DNA from: Ruegeria sp.
Lineage (GTDB): Bacteria; Pseudomonadota; Alphaproteobacteria; Rhodobacterales; Rhodobacteraceae
Assembly (NCBI RefSeq): GCF_028066395.1
Contig: NZ_JALCBM010000018.1
Location: 1-58,780 of the forward strand
Direction: 5' to 3'
DNA: 58,780 bases
Made by a program: the position numbers and the translations under genes. The notes under the pieces were generated by a model, which did not search any database, was not told where the DNA came from, and was given only the letters and a program-made list of their open reading frames with translations. Of the stretch, positions 16,245 through 24,394 are shown one piece after another. Position 1 is the stretch's first letter; each line of letters begins with the position of its first letter.

Positions 16245-18069
16245 CGCGTATATCCGACGTGTCGACCGACAGGCCAAATGTCGTGGCCAGCCACAGCAGC
16301 AACCGCTCACCCGGCCCCATTTCGGCGCGCACCCGCAGCACCTCGCGCGCCATGGCGGGGCGGTCGGTGATCAGCCCATCCACACCCATCGAGGCCATGG
16401 CGGACATTTGCAGCGGGTCGTTCACCGTCCAGACATAGATATCCTTGCCCGCCGCATGGACCTGACGGATCAGGCCGGGCGTCGCCAAATTGGCGTTGAC
16501 CGCCAGGAAATCACCGTCGAGCCCCGAGAGATCACCCACCGCCGTCGCTGCCAGCACGCCCGCACGCCAGTCGGGCCGCAGCGCTTTCATCTTTTGCACG
16601 GCAGGGTATTTCAGCGACATGGTGGCGATGTCGTCCTGCATGTCCAGTTCCTCGACAATCGCCGCCACGCGGTTTTCCAGATCGACATCATGGCCGTAAT
16701 ATTTCAGCTCGATAATCACCTTGGACTTGCCCTTGGCCGCGGCCAGCACGTCACGCAGGGTCGGCGCGCGCTCATCGGCATATTCCGGGCCGAACCAACT
16801 GCCGATATCAATCTCGGCCACGTCCTGCATCGTGGCATCCCAGACCTTGGTCGGCACGCCCGCAAGCTTCATGAAATCGCTGTCATGGGCGATGATCACC
16901 ACTCCATCGGCTGTTTCCTGCACGTCGATCTCGACCCAGTCAGCCCCGTCCTCGATCGCTTTCAGGACCGACGCCATGGTGTTTTCCGGTCTTAGCGCCG
17001 CCGCCCCGCGATGCCCGATGACATCTGCGTGGTCGGGGGCTTGCACCCGCTCCAACAGCCCCTGCCCGAACCAAAGGCCGATCAGAACGGCGGCCACGGC
17101 TGCACCAACGGTCACCAGAACAGGGCGGCGCAGATTGCCCGGCTCAGGATGCGGCAAGGCATCGGTGCGGGGTTCGAAAAACCCGTCCAACAGAACCGCG
17201 AGAGCGCCCAGCGCAATGGCGGCCAGAACCAGCCCCGCCAGCGACCAAAGCCCCGCGACAATCAGGCTGAGCGTCAGTGCAAACCGCAGGTTGACCCCGC
17301 TCTGCAACGGCACCAGCGCGAATAGCAGCCCCGCCACAAAGGCAATGGCGGCGGCGATGGCAATACGAGCGGCCAGCCACAGCGCCAACTCGATCTTGAG
17401 CCGCCCGCGTTTGCCCTCCATCCGGGTATCGCTTTCGGCAAAGGCGGCGGCTGGCGCGGAGCCTTCGAACAGCACCAGATGCAGACCCAAGGCCCAGCCT
17501 GACAGCCTGCGGATCAGAACCCACGCCATCGCCAGAACCACCAGCCCGATCAACGCCACCGCAGCCCAGAAGGCGGGCGGGTGGAAGGTCAGGTAATAGT
17601 TGATGTCATACTCGGTCAGCGTCCACCACGCGATCAGCGCAGCCACGACCACGAAGGGCAAAGCCAGCACCAACACGCGCAGAACCAGCCGCACTGCAAA
17701 ACCGAACAAGGCGGGCAGGCGCGACAGGATCAGCCGGATCGCGGACCCTCCGGCCCGCCACGGATCGCTTTCGCCCATGCGCAACGATCCGGCCATGACG
17801 GAGAAGACAAAGACCTCGGCCAGTAGAAACAGGCTCAGGATTGCGACCCCGGCGATAAAACCTATCGGAGATAGCAGGAACATGGCGATGTCCTGATCCG
17901 TCAGCGCGGTCTGATCGGACAGGGACACCGCCAGATTGACCAGCACCGCAACACCGGGCGCGATCAGCGCCACCAGCAGCAACCGGACCGCGATATAGAT
18001 CGGCACAAACACCCGCCGCCGCGCCCACGCACCGGCATAGGCATTTGTAACGGCTGAAAAATAACTCAC
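16231..18069 (-). CDS. Membrane-bound glycerophosphodiester phosphodiesterase
   Basis: A 612-residue two-part protein. The N-terminal ~320 residues are a membrane domain with about seven or eight hydrophobic helices (glycerophosphoryl diester phosphodiesterase membrane-domain type). The C-terminal part is a GDPD TIM-barrel with the catalytic motifs HRGAAALRPENT (around residue 350), WVEIDVQ and AHDSDF. GDPDs split glycerophosphodiesters such as glycerophosphocholine into glycerol-3-phosphate and the alcohol. The downstream PLA2-like gene overlaps its end, which suggests sequential lipid breakdown. Leader gene of a two-gene unit. Confidence 0.9.
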   Translation of the reverse strand: MSYFSAVTNAYAGAWARRRVFVPIYIAVRLLLVALIAPGVAVLVNLAVSLSDQTALTDQDIAMFLLSPIGFIAGVAILSLFLLAEVFVFSVMAGSLRMGESDPWRAGGSAIRLILSRLPALFGFAVRLVLRVLVLALPFVVVAALIAWWTLTEYDINYYLTFHPPAFWAAVALIGLVVLAMAWVLIRRLSGWALGLHLVLFEGSAPAAAFAESDTRMEGKRGRLKIELALWLAARIAIAAAIAFVAGLLFALVPLQSGVNLRFALTLSLIVAGLWSLAGLVLAAIALGALAVLLDGFFEPRTDALPHPEPGNLRRPVLVTVGAAVAAVLIGLWFGQGLLERVQAPDHADVIGHRGAAALRPENTMASVLKAIEDGADWVEIDVQETADGVVIIAHDSDFMKLAGVPTKVWDATMQDVAEIDIGSWFGPEYADERAPTLRDVLAAAKGKSKVIIELKYYGHDVDLENRVAAIVEELDMQDDIATMSLKYPAVQKMKALRPDWRAGVLAATAVGDLSGLDGDFLAVNANLATPGLIRQVHAAGKDIYVWTVNDPLQMSAMASMGVDGLITDRPAMAREVLRVRAEMGPGERLLLWLATTFGLSVDTSDIRDENP

Positions 18070-18133
18070 GCAGCACCCTCCTGAATGATGCTCTCATTCA
18101 AGGCTGCGAAGACGTGAATTGCAAGCGGTGGCG

Positions 18134-18586
18134 TCAGTTATCCTCAAGATCCGCCGCCAGGCGAAAGCCGATGCGGTTGGCGGGTTTATCCTCGACCGAT
18201 TTGGGCAGGGCGCGCAGCATCACGTTCAGCTGGCTGACATGCTGCACCAGCTGGGTGCGCGCGCCGCCCCCGTCCGAGCCGTAAAAGGTGATGATATCCG
18301 GGTCGAAATAGCCCATCCCTTCGATGCGCATCACACCGGCATCGCCGCCGGTGAAGCCCATCGCGACCTCATGATCGCCGTCCAGCGTCTTTTCGAAGTT
18401 CTGGATATAGAGGATCAGCCGCTCATAGGCCCATTGCGCCGGGCTTTTGGTCTCGACCGGTTTTTGCAACGGCTCCGGCAATTGTTTGGTGCCCGAATCC
18501 GCCTCGGAATTGGCATGAACCTCGTGGCAGCGCGGCAGGGCTGCGGCTTCGGCGGCCTCGGCCGAGGTTTCGATCTGGTCCTGCAT
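18134..18586 (-). CDS. Hypothetical protein (possibly DUF6173)
   Basis: A 150-residue protein with a polar, low-complexity N-terminus and a conserved-looking C-terminal domain (SPAQWAYERLILYIQNFEKTL and DIITFYGSDGGGARTQLVQH segments). No signal peptide, no membrane helix. It resembles a Rhodobacteraceae family I associate with DUF6173, but I am not certain. It is six bases downstream of the MBL-fold gene, last in a three-gene leftward unit with the acyl-CoA dehydrogenase. Function unknown. Confidence 0.7.
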   Translation of the reverse strand: MQDQIETSAEAAEAAALPRCHEVHANSEADSGTKQLPEPLQKPVETKSPAQWAYERLILYIQNFEKTLDGDHEVAMGFTGGDAGVMRIEGMGYFDPDIITFYGSDGGGARTQLVQHVSQLNVMLRALPKSVEDKPANRIGFRLAADLEDN

Positions 18587-18592
18587 CTGGTT

Positions 18593-19639
18593 CTACCCTT
18601 TGCGCTGATACTCCCACGCCCCGTCCGCGCGCCGCGTCCGGGTGACAGCCTCAATGTGGTAGAGATGGTTGAGATGTGCAACCGCCTCGACCAGGGCAAG
18701 CCCGTATTCGCCACCCTTGATGGCGCGCTTGAACAGCGGGGCAAAGCATTCGGCGGCAGCCTTGGGCTGGTCCAGATCAGCCAGCAGACGGTCCAGCGCG
18801 CCGTGGTGATTGTCGATCAACTGGCGCATCCGCACCGGCAGGCCGGTAAAGGGCAGCTTGTGCCCGCCCAGCGTCAGGTGATCAGGCCGCGCCAGATGCT
18901 GCAGGCGCTCGCAGGCTTCCAGCCAGTCGGCCACGGGATCGGCCATCGGCTCGGTCGCGTAGACACCCAGATTGGAACTGATCGAGCTAAGGATCTGATC
19001 GCCGGTCAGAACCAGATGGTCGTCGCGGCTCCAGAAGGTGGCATGTTCCGGGGCGTGGCCATTGCCGATATGCACGTCCCAGTTACGCCCGCCCATGCGG
19101 ATCACGTCACCCTGTTTGACCCGGGTAAAGCCCAGCGGCATCGGATAGACCACATCGGCAAAGTTGAACGGGCGTTCGGCCATCCGTTTGGCCAGCACAT
19201 CCGGTGCCATGCCTGCACTGCGGTAATAGTCCAGCGTCTCCTGCGGCCAGTTCTCTTGCACGTCCAGCGACAGCATGCGCGCGAACAGCCATGCGGTGCG
19301 GGTCGTCACCAGCTCGGCCCCGTGTTCGGACTGAAACCACCCGGCATTGCCGATATGGTCGGGGTGATGATGGGTCACCACCACCCGCCGCACCGGTTTG
19401 CCCGCCAGCGGCCCGGCCATCACACTGTCCCAGATCGTCCGCGTCTTGTTCGAGGACAGCCCGGTGTCGATCACCGTCCATCCATCACCATCGTCCAGAG
19501 CGTAGACATTCACATGATCCAGCGCCATGGGCAGCGGCAGGCGTATCCACAAGACGCCCTCGGCCACCTCAATCACCTCACCCGGTGCCGGAGGTTCCGC
19601 CCATGGGTATCGAATGGTTTGTGCCACGTCCCCGTCCAT
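18593..19639 (-). CDS. MBL-fold metallo-hydrolase
   Basis: A 348-residue metallo-beta-lactamase-fold enzyme. The metal-binding motif THHHPDH is at 89-95, with further metal-ligand candidates in the GNGHAPEHATFW segment and the LTGDQIL aspartate. The C-terminal ~100 residues look like the winged-helix tail seen in the LACTB2-like subgroup. Such enzymes hydrolyse thioesters, phosphodiesters or lactones. It starts one base into the stop codon of the acyl-CoA dehydrogenase (TGATG), so translation is coupled and a thioesterase-like role in acyl-CoA metabolism is plausible but unproven. Confidence 0.85.
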   Translation of the reverse strand: MDGDVAQTIRYPWAEPPAPGEVIEVAEGVLWIRLPLPMALDHVNVYALDDGDGWTVIDTGLSSNKTRTIWDSVMAGPLAGKPVRRVVVTHHHPDHIGNAGWFQSEHGAELVTTRTAWLFARMLSLDVQENWPQETLDYYRSAGMAPDVLAKRMAERPFNFADVVYPMPLGFTRVKQGDVIRMGGRNWDVHIGNGHAPEHATFWSRDDHLVLTGDQILSSISSNLGVYATEPMADPVADWLEACERLQHLARPDHLTLGGHKLPFTGLPVRMRQLIDNHHGALDRLLADLDQPKAAAECFAPLFKRAIKGGEYGLALVEAVAHLNHLYHIEAVTRTRRADGAWEYQRKG

Positions 19640-21342
19640 CAGCCTGCCAGCTCCTCGATATTCAGCGCATAGAGGTCATCCGCGCCCTTCTGCGCCTGCG
19701 CCAACAGACCCGCGTGTTCGGGCAGCTGAGCATTGACGTAATACCGCGCTAGTTTGGCCCGAGGCCCGTCCGGGTCGGCCAATGCCGCCGACAGGTGGTA
19801 ATGTGCGCCCAGAACGCGGGCGAAGGCCCCCAGATAGGCGGTTGCGCCAGCAAAACGGGCGGTCATGTCGCTCTGCGAGACCAGCCACTCGGTGGTTTCG
19901 CGCAAGGACTCGGTTGCCTCCCACACCGGCCCGGCCAGATCGGGCAGGGTCGCGCGGGCATGTTCCGCCTGATCCTCGATCTCATCCAACAGGCGCGAGG
20001 CCGCCTCGCCGCCATCCATCATCTTGCGGCCCACAAGGTCCATGGCCTGAATGCCGTTGGTGCCCTCGTAAATCGCGGTGACGCGGACATCGCGGTAATA
20101 TTGCGCGGCTCCGGTTTCCTCGATGAAGCCCATGCCGCCATGCACCTGCACACCGGTGTCTGAAACGCGCATGCCGGTCTGGGTGCCAAACGCCTTACAG
20201 ATCGGTGTCAGCAGGGCGGCCCGCGCGGCCCAGTCGGTATCGCCGGTGGCGGTGCCCATGTCGATCGCCGCCGCATTGGCCAGCAGGATCGCCCGCGCCG
20301 CGAATACATCGGCGCGCATATCCATCAGCATCCGCCGCACATCCGCGTGGTCGATGATCGTGCCCGATGGCGTCTTGCCCTGCTTACGCTCCAACGCATA
20401 GGCCAGCGCGTGCTGATAGGCGCCTTCGGCTGCGCCGACGCCCTGCCCGCCCACGCCCAGACGCGCGTTGTTCATCATGGTGAACATGGCCGCCATGCCG
20501 CCATGCTCCTGACCCACAAGCCACCCCTTGGCCCCGTCATATTGCATCACGCAGGTGGGTGAGCCGTGCAGGCCCATCTTTTCCTCCAGCGAGACCACCT
20601 TCAGATCATTGGCCACACCCGGCTTGCCGTTCTCATCGGGGATGTATTTCGGCACCAGAAACAGCGAAATGCCCTTGGTCCCCGGCACCCCGTCCGGCAG
20701 GCGGGCCAGCACCAGATGGCAGACATTTTCGGTGAAATCGTTATCGCCCCACGAGATGAAGATCTTCTGCCCGGTCACCGCATAGGTCCCGTCCCCGTTG
20801 GGTTCTGCCTTTGAGGACAGCGCACCGACATCCGAACCGGCCTGCGGCTCGGTCAGGTTCATGGTGCCGGACCATTCGCCCGCCATCATCTTGGGCAGAT
20901 AGAGTTCCTTGATCGCATCACTGGCGTGATGTTCCAGTGCCTCGATCTGTCCTTGAGTCATCAGCGGGGCGAGTTGCAGCGACAGGCAGGCGGCGCTCAT
21001 CATCTCGTTCACCGCCGTTGTCACCGTCATCGGCAGGCCCATGCCGCCATATTCGGGATCACCGCTCATCCCGATCCAGCCGCCCTCGGCAATGGCCTTC
21101 CAGCCCTCGGGATACCCGGCCGAGGTGCGCAACACGCCGTTTTCCAACCGGGGATGATCCAGATCGCCAGGGCGCTGCAGCGGGGCCATCACCTCTTCAC
21201 ACATCTTGCCCGCCTCGGACAGGATGGCGCTGACCACATCGGCGCTGGCCTCGGAAAACCTCTCGGTCGCGGCAACCTGATCGAAGCCGATCACATGGTC
21301 CAGCAGGAACTGATAGTCTGACAATGGGGCGCGGTATGGCAT
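19639..21342 (-). CDS. Acyl-CoA dehydrogenase (long form, DmdC-like family)
   Basis: FAD enzyme of 567 residues, longer than classical acyl-CoA dehydrogenases, with the extra N- and C-terminal segments seen in the DmdC/AcdA-like group. Seen: FAD/substrate segments MNLTEPQAGSDVG and GQKIFISWGDND, and the C-terminal IYEGTNGIQAMDLVGRKMM. The start MPYRAPLSDYQF at 21342 follows GAGGGAAG and matches the family N-terminus. DmdC oxidises methylmercaptopropionyl-CoA during dimethylsulfoniopropionate breakdown, but several paralogues occur in this group and the substrate here is undecided. Electrons would reach ubiquinone through ETF and the ETF-QO encoded nearby. Confidence 0.9.
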   Translation of the reverse strand: MPYRAPLSDYQFLLDHVIGFDQVAATERFSEASADVVSAILSEAGKMCEEVMAPLQRPGDLDHPRLENGVLRTSAGYPEGWKAIAEGGWIGMSGDPEYGGMGLPMTVTTAVNEMMSAACLSLQLAPLMTQGQIEALEHHASDAIKELYLPKMMAGEWSGTMNLTEPQAGSDVGALSSKAEPNGDGTYAVTGQKIFISWGDNDFTENVCHLVLARLPDGVPGTKGISLFLVPKYIPDENGKPGVANDLKVVSLEEKMGLHGSPTCVMQYDGAKGWLVGQEHGGMAAMFTMMNNARLGVGGQGVGAAEGAYQHALAYALERKQGKTPSGTIIDHADVRRMLMDMRADVFAARAILLANAAAIDMGTATGDTDWAARAALLTPICKAFGTQTGMRVSDTGVQVHGGMGFIEETGAAQYYRDVRVTAIYEGTNGIQAMDLVGRKMMDGGEAASRLLDEIEDQAEHARATLPDLAGPVWEATESLRETTEWLVSQSDMTARFAGATAYLGAFARVLGAHYHLSAALADPDGPRAKLARYYVNAQLPEHAGLLAQAQKGADDLYALNIEELAG

Positions 21343-21491
21343 GGCTTCCCTCATGGGGCTTATCGGTGGGCGTGTCGGCGCAGTACACGCGCGGGCTTGG
21401 CAAGCGCAAGCCGCGCCGGTATGCATCTGGGCTTGGACGATTACCTACCGTTCCATATGTTGCAAGCAACCAAAACGCGGCGTCACGACCC

Positions 21492-22439
21492 ATGATCCCT
21501 TACCGCACCGAATATCTGTCCGCCGATCCCGCCGGGCTGGCGCAGGCCGCCGATCTGCTGCGGCAGGGCCAGCTGGTCGCCTTCCCGACCGAGACGGTCT
21601 ACGGGCTGGGCGGCGATGCCCTGAACGGAGAGGCGGTCGCGGCGATCTATGCAGCCAAGGGGCGGCCCAGCTTCAACCCGCTGATCGCGCATGTCGCCTC
21701 GGTCGAGGCGGCGCAGCGGTTTGTCGAATGGTCCGATCAGGCCGCGCGTCTGGCCGCCGCCTTCTGGCCCGGGCCGCTGACTTTGGTGCTGCCGCTGCGC
21801 GATGGGCACGGGGTTTCGTCGCTGGTCACCGCCGGGCTGGACACGTTAGCGGTGCGGGTTCCGGCACATCCCACCGCGCGCGCGCTGTTGCAGGCGGTGG
21901 ACAGGCCGGTCGCGGCGCCCTCGGCCAACCCATCAGGCCGGATCAGCCCGACCACAGCGGATCATGTCCGTGCCGGGCTGGACGGACGCATCGCCGCCGT
22001 TCTGGATGACGGCCCCTGCGGTGTTGGTCTGGAATCCACCATCGTCGGTCTGGCCGGAGAGCCCACTCTTCTCCGCCCCGGCGGCATCGCGCTGGACCAG
22101 ATCGAACAGGTTCTGGGCACGCAACTGCATATCCACCAATCCGGCGACCTGCTGACCGCCCCGGGCCAGCTGCAATCGCATTACGCGCCCGAAGCCCCGG
22201 TGCGGCTGAACGCGCACACCCGGCAAGGTGAGGAAATCCTTCTGGGGTTCGGCCCGGTTGACTGCGACGTCAACCTGTCGGCGGATGGCAACCTGACCGA
22301 GGCTGCCGCCAACCTGTTCGCAACCCTGCATAAACTGGACAGGTCCGGCCGCCCTATCGCCGTGACACCGATCCCATCAGACGGGCTGGGCGCGGCCATC
22401 AACGACCGCCTGCGCCGGGCCGCCGCCCCGCGCGGCTAG
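21492..22439 (+). CDS. L-threonylcarbamoyladenylate synthase (Sua5 type)
   Basis: A 315-residue full-length Sua5: an N-terminal YrdC domain with FPTETVYGLGGDA and AKGRPSFNPLIAHV (nucleotide and bicarbonate/threonine binding), then the C-terminal Sua5 domain including the linker region PGQLQSHYAPEAPV. It makes threonylcarbamoyl-AMP for the universal t6A37 modification of ANN-decoding tRNAs. The ATG at 21492 is chosen because the family motif region begins soon after; the longer open frame upstream has no family character. Its stop overlaps the convergent yqgE gene by four bases. Confidence 0.93.
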   Translation: MIPYRTEYLSADPAGLAQAADLLRQGQLVAFPTETVYGLGGDALNGEAVAAIYAAKGRPSFNPLIAHVASVEAAQRFVEWSDQAARLAAAFWPGPLTLVLPLRDGHGVSSLVTAGLDTLAVRVPAHPTARALLQAVDRPVAAPSANPSGRISPTTADHVRAGLDGRIAAVLDDGPCGVGLESTIVGLAGEPTLLRPGGIALDQIEQVLGTQLHIHQSGDLLTAPGQLQSHYAPEAPVRLNAHTRQGEEILLGFGPVDCDVNLSADGNLTEAAANLFATLHKLDRSGRPIAVTPIPSDGLGAAINDRLRRAAAPRG

Positions 22440-22990
22440 GCGCGTCCTGCGCTGGCCGACAGGCTCAGGGGGTCGACGCCAAGGGTGGCCAAAGCAGCCT
22501 CCCATTTCTCGTCATCCGGCAGGTCATAGACCAGTTTCGGGCTGGCCTCGGTGGTCAGCCAGCCATTCATGGCGATCTCATCCTCCAACTGGTCCGGGCC
22601 CCAGCCGGAATAGCCCAGCGTCACCATCGAATTCAGCGGCCCCTTGCCCGAGGCTAGATCCTCAAGCACATCCAGCGTCGCGGTCATGCTGAAATCATCG
22701 CTGATCTGCATCGAATGCAGGTTCGCCTCGTAATCCGCGGAATGCAGGACAAAGCCGCGCGACATCTCGACCGGGCCGCCGAAATGCACCAGCCTCTCAC
22801 CCACAACCGGCACCCGGCAGGGGATGTTGAGCTGTTCCAGCAGCGTCTTGATCCGCAGGTCCGAGGGCTTGTTGACGATCAGCCCCATCGCACCATCCTC
22901 GGCATGGCTGCAGATATAGACCACCGAGTGTTCGAAACGCGGATCGCCCATGCCGGGCATCGCAATCAACAGTTTTCCGGTCAGGTCCAT
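22436..22990 (-). CDS. YqgE/AlgH family protein (UPF0301)
   Basis: A 184-residue protein of the YqgE/AlgH family: LTGKLLIAMPGMGDPRFEHSVVYIC at the N-terminus, GAMGLIVNKPS, and FGGPVEMSRGFVLH are all visible. Family function is unclear; AlgH has been linked to regulation of alginate and virulence in Pseudomonas. Single gene, convergent with sua5 and divergent from the DsbD-like gene. Confidence 0.92.
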   Translation of the reverse strand: MDLTGKLLIAMPGMGDPRFEHSVVYICSHAEDGAMGLIVNKPSDLRIKTLLEQLNIPCRVPVVGERLVHFGGPVEMSRGFVLHSADYEANLHSMQISDDFSMTATLDVLEDLASGKGPLNSMVTLGYSGWGPDQLEDEIAMNGWLTTEASPKLVYDLPDDEKWEAALATLGVDPLSLSASAGRA

Positions 22991-23136
22991 GGGGGTAACT
23001 CTTGCGCTTTGCTACCCCACAACAATGGCCCTGTGTGGCAGGGATTGGCAAGGGATCAGCGGCGATTCTGCCATATTTCTATGCGGTGACCGGAACGTGA
23101 CTTGGCAATTCGGCCCGCAAGGCGCATCTATAAGCC

Positions 23137-23949
23137 ATGAAGACGCTCTGGAAACCCGCCGCAGCCGCCATGATCGCCGGCTTGTCCCTGACCGCTCCTG
23201 CCGGGGCGCAGGGTCTGGATCAGCTTGTTCAGCTAGAGGTTCTGGATGGCGGCAAAACCGCCAACGGCACCTATCAGGGGGCCTTGCGCCTGACCCTGAA
23301 GGATGGCTGGAAAACCTATTGGCGCGCGCCGGGCGATGCGGGCATTCCGCCGCATTTTGACTGGAGCGGGTCCGGCAATGTCGGCGATGTTTCGATCACC
23401 TGGCCCGCACCGCATGTGTTCGACCAGAACGGGCTGCGGTCCATCGGCTACGAGGATCAACTGGTCCTGCCGGTCGAAATCACGCCGAAGAACCCTGCCA
23501 AGCCGGTGCGGCTGCGCGGTCAGATGGATTTCGGCGTCTGCAAGGATGTCTGCATACCGGGCCAGCTGGGTTTTGATCACACGCTGAATGCGCAAGCAGG
23601 CCGCAACCCGACCATTGCCGCCGCATTGGCGCAACGCCCCTTTTCGGCCAGCGAGGCCGGGGTTGCCGGTGCATCCTGTCATCTGAGCCCCACGCAAGAC
23701 GGCATGCAGATCGAAGCGCGCATCACCATGCCCCCCGCAGGCGGCACCGAGGTTGCGGTGATCGAGCCGGGCAACCCGGCGCTCTGGGCTTCGCAATCGC
23801 AGGCAGAACGGCACGGGGACACCCTGATTGCCCGGACCGAGGTGATCAACGCCTCGGGCGCGCCTTTCGCGCTGGACCGGTCCGAGGTACGGATCACCGT
23901 TCTGGGTGCCAGCCACGCGGTGGACATTCACGGGTGCAGCGCGGGCTGA
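23137..23949 (+). CDS. Periplasmic DsbD N-terminal-domain-like protein
   Basis: A 270-residue protein with a signal peptide ending PAGAQ at about residue 25. The mature part matches the protein-disulfide reductase DsbD N-terminal-type domain: [21 protein letters not shown], and the redox pair C-KDV-C in [11 protein letters not shown]. It lacks the membrane and thioredoxin domains of full DsbD, so it would need a membrane partner to receive electrons. Two more cysteines occur, one near the C-terminus. It is followed four bases later by a Nudix gene. Confidence 0.85.
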   Translation: MKTLWKPAAAAMIAGLSLTAPAGAQGLDQLVQLEVLDGGKTANGTYQGALRLTLKDGWKTYWRAPGDAGIPPHFDWSGSGNVGDVSITWPAPHVFDQNGLRSIGYEDQLVLPVEITPKNPAKPVRLRGQMDFGVCKDVCIPGQLGFDHTLNAQAGRNPTIAAALAQRPFSASEAGVAGASCHLSPTQDGMQIEARITMPPAGGTEVAVIEPGNPALWASQSQAERHGDTLIARTEVINASGAPFALDRSEVRITVLGASHAVDIHGCSAG

Positions 23950-23953
23950 CCGC

Positions 23954-24394
23954 ATGAGCCGAACCCCCAAAATCGGAGCATTGGCCGTGGTCCTGCACAA
24001 GGGCCGGGTTCTGCTGGTGCAACGCAGCAAACAGCCGGACGCGGGCCTTTGGGGCTTTCCCGGCGGTCATGTGGAATGGGGTGAGACGGTCTTTCAGGCC
24101 GCCGCGCGTGAATTGCTGGAAGAAACCGGCGTCACCGCACAGCCGCTCTGTTACCTCGACAATCTCGACCTGCTGCGCCGGGATGACAGGGGACAGGTGG
24201 TGTCGCATTACCTGCTGGTGGGCGTGGCCTGCCAGTACATTGCGGGCACGCCGGTTGCCGCCGATGACGCACTTGATGCGCAGTGGTTTCCGGTGGACCG
24301 TATCCTGAGCCACGACCTGCCGATGAGCGACCGGGTCCCCGACCTGCTGCAAACGGCGCTTGAATCAGGCCCCGGCCCGACCGGAAAGCCGTGA
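23954..24394 (+). CDS. Nudix hydrolase
   Basis: A 146-residue Nudix enzyme. The Nudix box GX5EX7REUXEEXGU is complete at about 37-59 ([23 protein letters not shown]). These enzymes hydrolyse nucleoside diphosphates linked to another group; the short MutT-like form and the GLWGFPGG segment fit a housekeeping or ADP-sugar/oxidised nucleotide role, but the substrate is undetermined. The 3' end overlaps the convergent RND permease gene by 30 bases. Confidence 0.93.
   Translation: MSRTPKIGALAVVLHKGRVLLVQRSKQPDAGLWGFPGGHVEWGETVFQAAARELLEETGVTAQPLCYLDNLDLLRRDDRGQVVSHYLLVGVACQYIAGTPVAADDALDAQWFPVDRILSHDLPMSDRVPDLLQTALESGPGPTGKP

Noticed and set aside
18119-19672. A 517-codon open frame on the plus strand opposite the MBL-fold gene
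   Set aside because: No domain, no signal, and it runs across several real minus-strand genes.
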